Source: Elusimicrobiota bacterium
GTDB lineage: Bacteria; Elusimicrobiota; UBA8919
NCBI GenBank assembly: GCA_016928195.1
Contig: JAFGLF010000004.1
Coordinates: forward strand, 1-52,646
Direction of reading: 5' to 3'
Length of the DNA stretch: 52,646 nucleotides
The position numbers and the translations under genes are program-made. Position 1 is the stretch's first letter, and each line of letters opens with the position of its first letter. Shown here piece after piece: positions 1-8,507 of the stretch. The notes beneath the pieces are model-generated. The model searched no databases and was not told the origin of the DNA. It saw only the letters and a list, made by a program, of their open reading frames with translations.

Positions 1-124
1 ACAAAATGTTAAAAATTCTTTATAAATTATAATATATACTAAAAAAATGATTACAGCGATAAAAAGCGAGATATTAGCGATATTGGTTTATCGTTGTTAT
101 CTAGTTGTTAATCACCGTAATCAG
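1..124. other. AT-rich leader without a gene
   Basis: I see no credible coding region here. A TATAAT lies at 28-33 and could be the -10 of the promoter that transcribes the downstream riboswitch, but nothing convincing matches a -35 at the right distance. The stretch is otherwise AT-rich sequence preceding the riboswitch. Confidence 0.4.
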
Positions 125-149
125 TAGTTACACGATAAAGGCAAACCCG

Positions 150-222
150 GAACGGCGGTTCAATAGTTCAATGGTTCTAATGTTCTCAAGAACTTAAGAA
201 CCCAAGAACATATGAACTGACT
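150..222. repeat. microrepeat arm in riboswitch hairpin 1
   Basis: GTTCAAT-type units (GGTTCA, AGTTCA, GGTTCT, GTTCT) are followed by their inverse (AGAAC, AGAACC, AGAACA, TGAACT), folding as one long hairpin with its apex near CTCAAG at 186-190. The start (AACGGCGGTTCA) and end (AACTGACTTTCGGGG) are nearly the same as in the copy at 247-322. Confidence 0.8.
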
Positions 223-246
223 TTCGGGGACGCAAAGCTACAACCC

Positions 247-322
247 AGAACGGCGGTTCAGGAGTTCAATGGTTCAAATGTTCTCAAGAATTAATGAACA
301 TACGAACAAATTAACTGACCTT
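247..322. repeat. microrepeat arm in riboswitch hairpin 2
   Basis: This is a second copy of the element at 150-222. It shares AACGGCGGTTCA, AGTTCAATGGTTC, AATGTTCTCAAGAA and the end AACTGACCTTCGGGG, and occupies the other peripheral hairpin of the same aptamer. The inverted half is more degenerate (ATGAACATACGAAC). Confidence 0.8.
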
Positions 323-350
323 CGGGGTGCCGGGTTACCGAAAAGAGAAG

Positions 351-424
351 CAATTAAAAGATTGAAAGATTAAGAAAGATTTTAATCTTTGGGATTTTTC
401 TAATCTTTGTAATCTTTTTAATTG
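351..424. repeat. AT-rich microrepeat hairpin
   Basis: CAATTAAAAGATT (351-363) is mirrored by AATCTTTTTAATTG (411-424), with degenerate GATTGAAAGATTAAGAAAGATT and CTAATCTTTGTAATC units between. It closely resembles the element at 12340-12420. It lies between the riboswitch and the terminator-like hairpin. Confidence 0.75.
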
Positions 425-430
425 TATTTA

Positions 431-467
431 ATCCGAATTTCGGTTTTACCGGGTGTTCGGATTTTTC
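431..467 (+). terminator. intrinsic terminator, likely riboswitch expression platform
   Basis: ATCCGAA (431-437) pairs with TTCGGAT (456-462), and the run TTTTTC follows. The loop holds a nested CGGT/ACCG hairpin (441-444 with 448-451). ACCGAAA at the 3' edge of the aptamer (337-343) is complementary to TTTCGGT in the loop (438-444), so an antiterminator alternative is possible. The switching model is inference. Confidence 0.6.
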
Positions 468-510
468 ATTTTCAGAGATTGTTTGGTTTTTAAATAATCT
501 CAGAAAATAG

Positions 511-539
511 TTGACAAAATCGCAGAAAAAGTATATAAT
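511..539 (+). promoter_or_regulatory. consensus sigma-70 promoter
   Basis: TTGACA (511-516) and TATAAT (534-539) are separated by exactly 17 bp, matching the housekeeping consensus at all twelve positions. Transcription would start near 546. It lies downstream of the riboswitch and terminator, so it would give riboswitch-independent transcription of the export operon. Confidence 0.85.
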
Positions 540-601
540 TATAAAAGGGATTTTATCACCCTAAAATGAGTGGAATTCAAAAGTTCCACGGGAGGCCTAA
601 A

Positions 602-1723
602 ATGTCACGAAAAAAGAAAAGTTTTATGACAATTGTTTCTTTTGCATTTGGCATGATAACTTTGCTTTTTATCTTCACCAGGATTGCAGATCTTTTGGCA
701 ACATCAGACACTTATTCTGTCAAATGTACGGATAAAAGAGCGGGAGATAAAAGTATATCCCTGAAAGCACAGAATATTAAAGGGAAGTATTATCTGTCTT
801 TAAGGGATGTATGTCTTTTTTATAGGGTTGAATTTTCGTATAATCCCGTCAAAAAGACCGCAGTATTGAGAAAAGACATACGAACGGTTACCGTCAAAGC
901 CAAGAGCAGGAAATTTATTATCGGAGATAAAAAGGTAAAGATTAAAGACCGTGTTATTGTTTCGGATAACAAATTAATGTTCCCTGCATATGCTCTCGGG
1001 CCGTTTCTTACCGAGTTGCTCGTCAATTATGCGGACTGGGATGAAAGCACAAAATCGCTTGTTGTGAGCGGTTCCGGAACCGGTACGGACTTCTGGGGTA
1101 ATGAAATAAATGTTGGTTCGGAAGAAAAGAAGATAATTAACGCGGGGGATACCTTGTCCATCAGCGTTTGGCAGAAAGGTTCGTTTGAGCTTCCCGAACT
1201 GCAAAGGGACAGGGATGTGGAACAGGACGGAGCAATAAAGTTCCCGTTTATCGGAAGAACAATGGCAGCCGGGTTATCACCCGAACAGCTGGAAGCAAAG
1301 CTTGCGAAACAGCTGGAGCCATATGTCAGAACTCCCGATGTCACGGTGACAATATCGAATAAAACGACTTATAAGGTTCAGATTTACGGCGAGGTCAGGA
1401 ATCCCGGATTATACTCGTTTACCGATAAGGCAACGCTGATGGAAGCGATTAACAGGGCGGGCGGTTTTGGCGACGATGCAAAATTAGCTTCAGTCAGAGT
1501 GACGAGGTTTGTTCATCATAGTCCTTATGTAACAGAAACCGTCAACTGCAAAAAGATTCTTTATGACGGTGAAAGACAGTATGACCTTCCTGTTTTTGAT
1601 AATGATATAGTTTTTGTACCTAAAAGGAAATCACTGCTTACAAACCTGATAAGTTTCATGGGACGGATTCTTGATTTTGTTATTATGAGAAGGATAGACG
1701 GCTCTTCTTTGGTAAATGGATAA
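602..1723 (+). CDS. Wza-like polysaccharide export protein with copper-amine-oxidase-N-like stalk
   Basis: Predicted export channel component of 373 aa. The ATG at 602 is preferred over the in-frame ATG at 566 because GGGAGG (590-595) sits 6 nt upstream and the protein then opens with a basic stretch and one membrane segment (residues 9-28). Residues 40-156 resemble the two-lobed copper amine oxidase N-terminal stalk domain. Residues 178-253 match the Poly_export fold and 258-305 an SLBB domain (QIYGEVRNPGLYSF). A C-terminal amphipathic helix (344-364) resembles the membrane-spanning helix of Wza. No lipobox is visible, unlike classical Wza. It abuts the co-polymerase gene with no gap. The stalk/Wza fusion is the odd feature. 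Confidence 0.88.
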   Translation: MSRKKKSFMTIVSFAFGMITLLFIFTRIADLLATSDTYSVKCTDKRAGDKSISLKAQNIKGKYYLSLRDVCLFYRVEFSYNPVKKTAVLRKDIRTVTVKAKSRKFIIGDKKVKIKDRVIVSDNKLMFPAYALGPFLTELLVNYADWDESTKSLVVSGSGTGTDFWGNEINVGSEEKKIINAGDTLSISVWQKGSFELPELQRDRDVEQDGAIKFPFIGRTMAAGLSPEQLEAKLAKQLEPYVRTPDVTVTISNKTTYKVQIYGEVRNPGLYSFTDKATLMEAINRAGGFGDDAKLASVRVTRFVHHSPYVTETVNCKKILYDGERQYDLPVFDNDIVFVPKRKSLLTNLISFMGRILDFVIMRRIDGSSLVNG

Positions 1724-3544
1724 ATGACTGAAAGAATTCATAACGAACTGACTTTATACGATTACTGGCAAATCATTAAGAAAAGGAGAATAATCGCCAT
1801 AGGCGTGTTTCTCCTTATTGTATTTTCCGTTTTAGTATTCACTTTTCTGTCAACAGAGATATACAGGGCTTCTACGACGGTAGAATTGAGGATAGAAGGT
1901 CCCAGTTTCTGGGCAATGGGAACCATGGGCCAGGAAATAAGCTGGATGATAGATGTTGATACTGAAATGCGGAAAGTGGAAAGCTATCCTGTTCTTTTGC
2001 ACACAGCTAAACTTCTGGGCCAGGTTGATGAAAATACATCCGATGCAAGAAAAGAACAGATCGTAAATGTTTTAAGAGGTAAGGTTTCGGTATCAAAGGT
2101 TGCAAATACGACACTTATGAATATAATCGCAACTGATACCGATCCCAAAAAGACGGTAGAAATAGCAAATGCCGCCGGCAAGGCGTATGTTGACGAGACA
2201 ATCGAGGGGCGGAATGAGCGGGCCAGAAAAACGAGGGAATTTATTGAGAAGCAGGTTACCGTGCTTTCGGATGAGCTTAAGGAGAAGGAGCAGCAGATAC
2301 GGCAGTACGTGGCAAGCGGTTTAATTACAGAAAAAGTACAAAGTATGGGAGGCAGTTTAACCGATTTGCTTGTTGAGAGGTCAAATCTTCTGACCCAATA
2401 CGGGAATAAACATCCCGAGGTTATTAAGATAAACAGTAAAATCAATGTTTTGAAAAGCAAGTTGGGAAAAATGAGCGGGTCGGAATTGGAATATGTAATA
2501 CTTTTACGTGATGTTAAAATAGACGAGGGACTTTACGAAATGCTTATAAGAAAGCATAAAGAAGCACTTATTACTGAAGCGGATAAAGTAATACCAGTGG
2601 CAATCGTCGAACCGGCAAATAATGCTGTTCTGGTAAAACCGAACAAACAGTTAAATGTACTTATGGGAATTATAGCCGGTTTGATATTTGCCGTTATCGG
2701 AGTCGTTCTTGCAGAGAATCTTGATACTTCATTGAGGACCGCGGAGGAAATAGAGATATATCTGAAACTTCCTGCACTTGCCGAGATACCACATATAAAA
2801 GAAGAAAAAACATCACCGGTTCCGTTTTCATTGCTTCATGATATAAACTCGCCGTATATTGAAGCGTATAATGAGTTCCTTGTGAATTTTTCTGATGACC
2901 GCGAGAAAAAGGTTCAAACCATTCTTTTCACAAGTGTAATGCCGTCGGAAGGGAAAACGGAAGTTACTTCCAATTTTGCTATTACCCAGAGTCAGCATGA
3001 CAATAAAACTCTTATAGTGGATGCGGATTTCAGGCAGGCGGCTATACATAAATTATTTAAAATTCCCCGGAAACCCGGATTGATGGATGTTTTAAAAGAT
3101 AAACTGAACTGGAGAAGCGTTCTTGCTAAGCCAAAGATAGATAGTGCTTCAAATTTAAGTTTAGATAATGTTCGTATACTTTCCGTAGGACATCTTCCGG
3201 CCCATCCTATGAGGGTCCTGAATTCCCCGGAATTTTCAAATTTAATAACAGAGTTAAGGAATGAGTTTGATTATATCCTCTTTGATTCTCCGCCGCTTTA
3301 TTATTTTGCTGATCCTGCGGTTCTTTCGTCGCTTTCTGACGGCATAATTATAGTGCATACTCCGGGTATGGCAAACAGAAATGAGCTGATGCGGATAAGG
3401 AACCGTCTGTCGACAAAAATAATCGGTGTTGTATTGAATAATATGGAAGAAAAGAGAAGAGGATATTACTATTATAAATACTATTCGGGTTCTAAAAAAA
3501 AGAAGTTGTCTCTGGCAGAAAAGATATTAAGACGTTTGGGCTAA
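1724..3544 (+). CDS. Wzc-like polysaccharide co-polymerase with BY-kinase domain
   Basis: Inner-membrane chain-length regulator fused to a bacterial tyrosine kinase, 606 aa. Membrane segments at 22-42 and 309-330 bracket a periplasmic Wzz/GumC-type region with coiled coil (about 165-250). The cytoplasmic part carries Walker A in TSVMPSEGKTE (403-413), Walker A' IVDADFR (431-437) and Walker B YILFDSPP (517-524). A tyrosine cluster YYYYKYY at 581-587 would be the autophosphorylation tail. It starts immediately after the stop of the Wza-like gene, so the two form a natural export pair. A second, differently built Wzc lies at 41120. Confidence 0.93.
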   Translation: MTERIHNELTLYDYWQIIKKRRIIAIGVFLLIVFSVLVFTFLSTEIYRASTTVELRIEGPSFWAMGTMGQEISWMIDVDTEMRKVESYPVLLHTAKLLGQVDENTSDARKEQIVNVLRGKVSVSKVANTTLMNIIATDTDPKKTVEIANAAGKAYVDETIEGRNERARKTREFIEKQVTVLSDELKEKEQQIRQYVASGLITEKVQSMGGSLTDLLVERSNLLTQYGNKHPEVIKINSKINVLKSKLGKMSGSELEYVILLRDVKIDEGLYEMLIRKHKEALITEADKVIPVAIVEPANNAVLVKPNKQLNVLMGIIAGLIFAVIGVVLAENLDTSLRTAEEIEIYLKLPALAEIPHIKEEKTSPVPFSLLHDINSPYIEAYNEFLVNFSDDREKKVQTILFTSVMPSEGKTEVTSNFAITQSQHDNKTLIVDADFRQAAIHKLFKIPRKPGLMDVLKDKLNWRSVLAKPKIDSASNLSLDNVRILSVGHLPAHPMRVLNSPEFSNLITELRNEFDYILFDSPPLYYFADPAVLSSLSDGIIIVHTPGMANRNELMRIRNRLSTKIIGVVLNNMEEKRRGYYYYKYYSGSKKKKLSLAEKILRRLG

Positions 3545-3580
3545 AATATTTAAACCTTTAGGCTGAAAAGGAGGAAATAA

Positions 3581-4645
3581 ATGGCTGATTTAAGAACTGG
3601 CAGTAGTCTTGCAGATTTGAAAAAAACCGTTGAGAAAAACAGGGTGACTTGGAAGCGGCTGTCCTCATCGAATCAAAAACAATGGCAGCAGAAACTGAAA
3701 GATAAGGAAGATGCGATAAATGATCTCAAATCGAAATCAGAACAGAGAATTGCCGAGCTGACTGAACGAGTGCGCAGGCTGGATACTGATATTTCTGCAT
3801 TGGAATTCGAGAAAACCAATCTTTTAACAAAAAAAGAAGAAATGAAAACAAGACTGGCTTTTGAACAGACCGAAAGGAAAAAACAGCAGGAAAAACTTCA
3901 TGAAGCCACAGTTATTACTATGAAGAGCGAGGTGAGCAGGAAACAGGAAGAAGCAAATAAAAAATTCCGCGACAGAGAAATGAAATGTGAATTAAGCAAA
4001 CTTCATATTAAAGAGCTGGAAGACCAGATTGCCGAACTTAGTCAAAGGTTAAGCGAGGACCAGAAAAGGTGGCAGGATGTGTTAAAAATGAAGGCGGATG
4101 ATTTTACGGCGCTTAAGGATGAACTTGTCAGCCGGGTGAAAGAGTCCCAGACAGAATACAGAGAAGGGGAAAAGGAAGTACAGATACTTAAAGGTGCCCG
4201 TCAGGATCTGGAAAATAAGGTAAAGCAGAGAGAAAAGCGTATGAGAGAGGAGGAAGCAAAATGGCGGGACCAGCTGACAGGAATGGAGAATGAAGCCAAT
4301 AAATTGAAACGCGAACTTGAATGGAAAGAAAAAACGCATAAAAAGGAAATTATTTCAAAAGAGAAAGACCTGGAGGCACTTAAGAAAGAAATGGACAGGT
4401 TTATTGACGAACTGACATCAGGAGTAAAAATAAAGAGCGGGAAACAGACAGCGGAAGCTGAAAAAACATATGAAACGGAAGATAAAACGGATAGCCGGGA
4501 GGCAAAGGAGTTAGAACCGGTAGAGGAAACTGAATTGCCGGGTAAGGTGGAAATGGCTGATGAGGGGCCCGGTATGGAGCTTGACGAGGGATCCGAAGAG
4601 CCGAAGGCAAAGAAATCATTCTGGGGAAGATTATTCGGCGAATAA
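3581..4645 (+). CDS. coiled-coil protein 1 of the EPS signalling cluster
   Basis: A 354-aa soluble, charged, almost wholly helical protein with no signal peptide or membrane segment. AAGGAGG lies before its ATG. Its first about 280 residues are coiled coil. The block from W164 (QDVLKMKADDFTALKDEL) through about residue 280 aligns along its length with the next gene, so the two are paralogs. An acidic linker (about 290-340) is followed by a short basic/aromatic tail (KKSFWGRLFGE) that could be a docking peptide. The function is unknown. Its position between a BY-kinase and receiver proteins suggests a scaffold, which is inference. Borrowed names such as SMC or chemoreceptor are not supported by any domain I see. 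Confidence 0.85.
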   Translation: MADLRTGSSLADLKKTVEKNRVTWKRLSSSNQKQWQQKLKDKEDAINDLKSKSEQRIAELTERVRRLDTDISALEFEKTNLLTKKEEMKTRLAFEQTERKKQQEKLHEATVITMKSEVSRKQEEANKKFRDREMKCELSKLHIKELEDQIAELSQRLSEDQKRWQDVLKMKADDFTALKDELVSRVKESQTEYREGEKEVQILKGARQDLENKVKQREKRMREEEAKWRDQLTGMENEANKLKRELEWKEKTHKKEIISKEKDLEALKKEMDRFIDELTSGVKIKSGKQTAEAEKTYETEDKTDSREAKELEPVEETELPGKVEMADEGPGMELDEGSEEPKAKKSFWGRLFGE

Positions 4646-4681
4646 TAATAGTTATATAATTAAATAAATATTGGAGGAACA

Positions 4682-5539
4682 ATGGCTGATGTAAAATTTG
4701 ACGAGAAACTTGCAGAGTTTAGGAAAAGCATAATGGCAAATAAGTCGGCATGGCAGTCCGTGATGGAAGCCAATGACCAGAAATATCAAAAACAATTAAA
4801 AGAAAAAAACGACCGGTTTTCTGAAATTAAGACAGCTTTTGGACAGAAAGAAATGGATTTGACGGCTGAGATCCAGAAAAAAGAAAAGATACTGGATATA
4901 GTTAGTACCGAGGTAAAAAGTCTTTCTGCCGAAATAGAATCCCTGAATCAAAAGGTGCTTGAAGAGGAAAGGGCTCGTAAAGAAGAAGTAAAGATACGGG
5001 AAGAAGAAATCAGAGCTATAGAGAAAGAGATAGAACAGGTGGGTGTCGATGCGCGTAAAAGGAGCCGTACCCGCGAAGAAGAATGGGAGATGGTGGATTC
5101 AAAAGAGAAACGGCTTATAGACCAGATGAGAGTATTACAGAGCCGTCTCAGAGAAGAGCAGAACCACTGGGAAGAGGTCTTAAAAATAAAGGAACAGGAT
5201 TTTACCGCTCTTAAGACCGAACTCGAACAGAGAATAAAGGAATGGCGCGCTGAATATCAAAAGAAGGAATCCGAGGTACAGTTATTTAAAAAAGCCGGAG
5301 ACGGTCTGGATGACCGGTTGGCACAGCTGGATGAAGCTCTGGGTGCGCAGGAAATAAAATGGAGAGAACAGATAATGATAAAACAGGATGAAATAAATAC
5401 ATATAAAAGAGATCTTGCTGCAATGGAAACTGCTCATACAGAGGAGATTAGTGAAAAGGAAGAGGCAATCGAATCCCTGAAGCTTGAAATGGAGAAGTTT
5501 TTGGGAGAACTGTCCGGTACCGCTGAAAGCGAAGCGTAA
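4682..5539 (+). CDS. coiled-coil protein 2, paralog of the preceding gene
   Basis: 285 aa, cytoplasmic, continuous heptad-like helix. The N-terminus (MADVKFDEKL) recalls MADL in coiled-coil protein 1 and MTSFDEK in coiled-coil protein 4. W163 begins the shared block (EEVLKIKEQDFTALKTEL), followed by a second shared stretch ending in LGELSG. It lacks the acidic linker and FWGRLFG tail of its neighbour. GGAGG stands just upstream of the ATG. Tandem duplication is the simplest origin. No catalytic motif is visible. Confidence 0.85.
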   Translation: MADVKFDEKLAEFRKSIMANKSAWQSVMEANDQKYQKQLKEKNDRFSEIKTAFGQKEMDLTAEIQKKEKILDIVSTEVKSLSAEIESLNQKVLEEERARKEEVKIREEEIRAIEKEIEQVGVDARKRSRTREEEWEMVDSKEKRLIDQMRVLQSRLREEQNHWEEVLKIKEQDFTALKTELEQRIKEWRAEYQKKESEVQLFKKAGDGLDDRLAQLDEALGAQEIKWREQIMIKQDEINTYKRDLAAMETAHTEEISEKEEAIESLKLEMEKFLGELSGTAESEA

Positions 5540-5568
5540 AACGGGAATAAATATTTTGTTTTGATAGA

Positions 5569-6876
5569 ATGATGGAATATAAAATTTTAGTTGTTGACGA
5601 TGAAGAAGAAATAAGAGAGATGCTGTCTGTCGAATTAGGACGGCAGGGATACACAGTTAAAACTGCGGTTAGCGGGAATGATTGTCTTGAGAAAATACAG
5701 CAGGAAAAGTTTGATCTGGTTTTTCTTGATTTAAAAATGCCCAAGCTCGACGGAATTGCTACGTTGGAGAAGATAAAGAATATAGATTCCGATATAGATG
5801 TTATTATAATTACAGCTTATGCCTCGGTTGCTACCGGATTGGAGAGTATAAAAAAAGGTGCTTATGATTATATAAGCAAACCGTTTAATTTTGAAGAATT
5901 AAGAAGCAGGGTTAAAGAATGTTTTGAGAAAAAACGGTTGGCACTGGAAGAAAACAGGATGAGGATTCTTGTGATTGACAGCGACCGGAAAACAGTGGAT
6001 ACGCTTAACGATGTTCTGGTAAAAGAAAATTTTATTGTTTATTCGGTTAATGAAGGGAATACAGGAATTAAAAAAGCAAAGGAGCTTTTGCCGGATATGG
6101 TTATAACGGATGTTATGCTTCCCGGTATAAGCGGCTGGGATGTCTGCGAGACATTAAAGAAGGATGAAAAAACAAAGGATATCCCTATCGTTATATTGAC
6201 GGGAATGATGATAAAGACCAGGGATGAAATTAAATCGTTTGAACTTGGTGTGGATGATTTTATCATAAAACCTTTTGATTCGACTGCGCTTGTTAAACGA
6301 ATAAAAAAGATTCTTTATAAAAGCAATGAGATTAAAATATTGAAGGATGAAACAAGTTTATTCAAGGTTGCAGAGGCCATAAGTTCCCTTATGAAACTTG
6401 ATGAACTGTTACAGCTTATTCTGAAGCTGGCTGTAGATATAAGCAAATCAGACGGCGGATCGATATTGCTTTATGATGCTAAAACCAAGGAATTTGAAAT
6501 AAAAACAACTTACGGGAATTTTAAGGAAAGTATCGTCGGACAGCGTACAAAACTCGGAGAACGAATTGTCGGTGCTGCTGCCGAGGAAGGGAAACCGATA
6601 ATAATACACGGAAGTTTAAAAAACAATCCCCGTTTCCGTCAGCTTAAAGAATATAACGGTGTAGCATCCGGCATGGTTATTCCTATGATGGTTAAAGAAA
6701 AACTTATCGGCTGTATAACATTAAAAAGAACAAAACAGGAGAGGAGATTTTCCCAGCATGAATCAAATCTTTTGTCGATTTTTGCTTCACAGTCTGCACT
6801 GTCTATAGAAAATGCTTTTTTGCACGAACAATTAAAAAAGCATGTTAAAGAATTGGAATCCAGGTCAAAGAAATAA
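5569..6876 (+). CDS. REC-REC-GAF response regulator
   Basis: 435 aa with two receiver domains and a GAF domain but no DNA-binding or enzymatic output. REC1 (about 4-118) has D10/D11, phospho-acceptor D54 and K104. REC2 (about 131-248) has D181 and K234. The GAF domain covers about 265-418, followed by a short helix. The protein is co-linear with the first 420 residues of the histidine kinase at 8508, so one derives from the other by loss or gain of the kinase half. A second ATG at 5572 matches the paralog start (MEYKIL) and may be the real one. No strong ribosome binding site is visible for either. A role in relaying phosphate or ligand state to the coiled-coil proteins is inference. Confidence 0.88.
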   Translation: MMEYKILVVDDEEEIREMLSVELGRQGYTVKTAVSGNDCLEKIQQEKFDLVFLDLKMPKLDGIATLEKIKNIDSDIDVIIITAYASVATGLESIKKGAYDYISKPFNFEELRSRVKECFEKKRLALEENRMRILVIDSDRKTVDTLNDVLVKENFIVYSVNEGNTGIKKAKELLPDMVITDVMLPGISGWDVCETLKKDEKTKDIPIVILTGMMIKTRDEIKSFELGVDDFIIKPFDSTALVKRIKKILYKSNEIKILKDETSLFKVAEAISSLMKLDELLQLILKLAVDISKSDGGSILLYDAKTKEFEIKTTYGNFKESIVGQRTKLGERIVGAAAEEGKPIIIHGSLKNNPRFRQLKEYNGVASGMVIPMMVKEKLIGCITLKRTKQERRFSQHESNLLSIFASQSALSIENAFLHEQLKKHVKELESRSKK

Positions 6877-6886
6877 GAGGTGATTT

Positions 6887-8410
6887 ATGGATAATCAATA
6901 TGATAAATGGGCAGATGAAATTTTCAGTAATGCACTTAATGAGGCACAGGGCAGGGGTTTTAAACTACCCGGCGAGGGATCCATTGAGGCAGAGATAAAA
7001 AGCAGGGAAGAAGAAATCTCCAGGCATGCAGCAGCTATGGAGGAACTCCAGTCGACGCTCAGAAAAGAATTGAATGATGTAAAGAAGAAACTTGTTGAAC
7101 GCGATATTAAAGAAAAACCAAAGGAGATAAAGGATTTACAAACAACCAGAGTAAGGTTAGAGACAGCAGTAAAGCATTTGAAGAATAAGCTGGAAGTAAA
7201 GCAGGTTGAGCTTGAAGAGAAGGAAAAAAGATTCACTGATTTGTTAAAAGAGAAACTGGAAGAAAAAGCAGACGATTTTAAGAAATGGCAGGAAATGGAG
7301 AACTTTAATCTGACGGAAAAAATAAGGATTCAGAACGAGGAAATAAAAAGTTTTCAGGACAAACTCAGGCAATCGCAGGCAGAAGCAAGAGGGAAAGAGA
7401 GTGAGCTTGTTTCTGTAAGAGACTTGCTGAAAAAAGAAAGGGAACACTGGATGGAAACGGTTACAATAAAAGAGAAAGAAATTAAAGATTTAAGAGCATC
7501 TATATCCGGTAAAGAAGGAGAACTTGAAGAAAAGAAAAAATATATTCTGGATCTGGAAACTCAGAGGGCAAAGCAGCTGGGGGAAGCAAAGGAAAAAGAA
7601 CTGCGTTTGATTGCTACGGCAGAACATCTCGAAAAAGAAGTTGAGTTTTTAAGTAAACTTCTTGACGACGAAAAGAGCGCAATAATTAAAGCAGGTATGA
7701 TAAAAAGAGAAGCACGTCTTAAAGCAGAACAGTATGCAAAAGAAGCGGAACTGAAGACGGTCAGGCTGCAGCTTGATAACTTTGCGAAGAAGGTAAACGA
7801 AGAAAAAGTGCTCTGGCAGGAAAAGCTGGAAAACAGGGAGCATGAGATAAAGCATCTGCGTTCCGAAATAGAGAATAAAGAAAGGAAACTGACTTTTGTA
7901 GAAGAATCCCTCGACCAGGAAATGCGCGTAAGAAGAAGCAGGGAAGAGGAAAAACTTATGATAAAATCACAGCTTATCCTCGGTGAAGCGGGATTAAAGG
8001 CAAAACATACAGCCAGGCAGCGTGATTTATTTGCAATAAAGGTTGCTCTGGAGCGGGAGCGGGAGTCATTGAAGAAGAGGCTTGAAGAAGAAAGAAAATA
8101 TCTGCAGAGCCGTATGGAACAGGTCGTATCCAATGAATCCGAAATGAAGAAAAAAGTATCTGCGGTACAGAAAGAATATGAAGAACTTGAGCACAAGCTT
8201 ATCGATTATGAAAAAGAAATGGTTCTTAAACAAGAACAGCATAAGACATGGGAAGAAATCAGAGAAAACCAGATAAAAGAAGAATATCAGAAAAAACTGC
8301 AGCAGCTGGATAAACAGGATTTGGAATGGAAAGAAGAAAGGATAGATGTATTAAAAAAGGAAATAGAATTGGAAAACGAGGAGCTTGAGAAAAAGATTTG
8401 TAAGGAGTAA
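6887..8410 (+). CDS. long coiled-coil protein 3
   Basis: 507 aa, extremely Glu/Lys-rich, predicted as one long coiled coil with no membrane segment. AAGAGGTG precedes the ATG. W188 opens a weak version of the family block (HWMETVTIKEKEIKDL). An internal duplication is visible: a stretch from about residue 265 (IIKAGMIKREARLKAEQYA) resembles one near 365 (MIKSQLILGEAGLKAKHTA). It sits between two REC-REC-GAF genes. The function is unknown; a structural or scaffold role fits its composition and neighbours. Confidence 0.85.
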   Translation: MDNQYDKWADEIFSNALNEAQGRGFKLPGEGSIEAEIKSREEEISRHAAAMEELQSTLRKELNDVKKKLVERDIKEKPKEIKDLQTTRVRLETAVKHLKNKLEVKQVELEEKEKRFTDLLKEKLEEKADDFKKWQEMENFNLTEKIRIQNEEIKSFQDKLRQSQAEARGKESELVSVRDLLKKEREHWMETVTIKEKEIKDLRASISGKEGELEEKKKYILDLETQRAKQLGEAKEKELRLIATAEHLEKEVEFLSKLLDDEKSAIIKAGMIKREARLKAEQYAKEAELKTVRLQLDNFAKKVNEEKVLWQEKLENREHEIKHLRSEIENKERKLTFVEESLDQEMRVRRSREEEKLMIKSQLILGEAGLKAKHTARQRDLFAIKVALERERESLKKRLEEERKYLQSRMEQVVSNESEMKKKVSAVQKEYEELEHKLIDYEKEMVLKQEQHKTWEEIRENQIKEEYQKKLQQLDKQDLEWKEERIDVLKKEIELENEELEKKICKE

Positions 8411-8507
8411 TAGAAACCTAAATCAATAGATTCAGTCCGTGGTGAATGCTATTGGGCTGTTTTTTTATTTTTGCCGAATATCCCGTACAATCCTACGGGG
8501 AATAGCA

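Larger units (their letters stand above)
125..345 (+). promoter_or_regulatory. c-di-GMP-I (GEMM-I) riboswitch
   Basis: The conserved blocks of the c-di-GMP-I aptamer occur in order: TACACGATAAAGGCAAACCC (129-148), GGGGACGCAAAGC (226-238), then AACCC (242-246) facing GGGTT (332-336) inside TGCCGGGTTACCGAAA (328-343). The G that contacts the ligand in the family is present in AAAGGCAAACC, so the canonical c-di-GMP form is expected. CCCG (146-149) pairs with CGGG (225-228) at the base of the first arm. Both peripheral arms are about 70 nt, where the family usually has short tetraloop or receptor hairpins. It stands directly upstream of the polysaccharide export operon, a classic c-di-GMP target. 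The match is from remembered consensus, not a covariance search. Confidence 0.9.

Noticed and set aside
125-345. cGAMP-selective variant of the GEMM-I riboswitch
   Set aside because: The selectivity change in known variants is at the conserved G before GCAAACC. Here the sequence is AAAGGCAAACC, so that G is intact.
566-601. Longer Wza-like protein starting at 566
   Set aside because: The ATG at 602 has a strong GGGAGG at good spacing, and the extra 12 residues are not family-like.
7561-8196. 211-aa Ser/Phe-rich frame on the minus strand
   Set aside because: It is the mirror of Glu/Lys-rich coiled-coil codons, a common artefact.
8439-8507. Longer start of the hybrid kinase
   Set aside because: The paralog at 5569 begins at the equivalent MEYKIL, and ACGGGG precedes the ATG at 8508.
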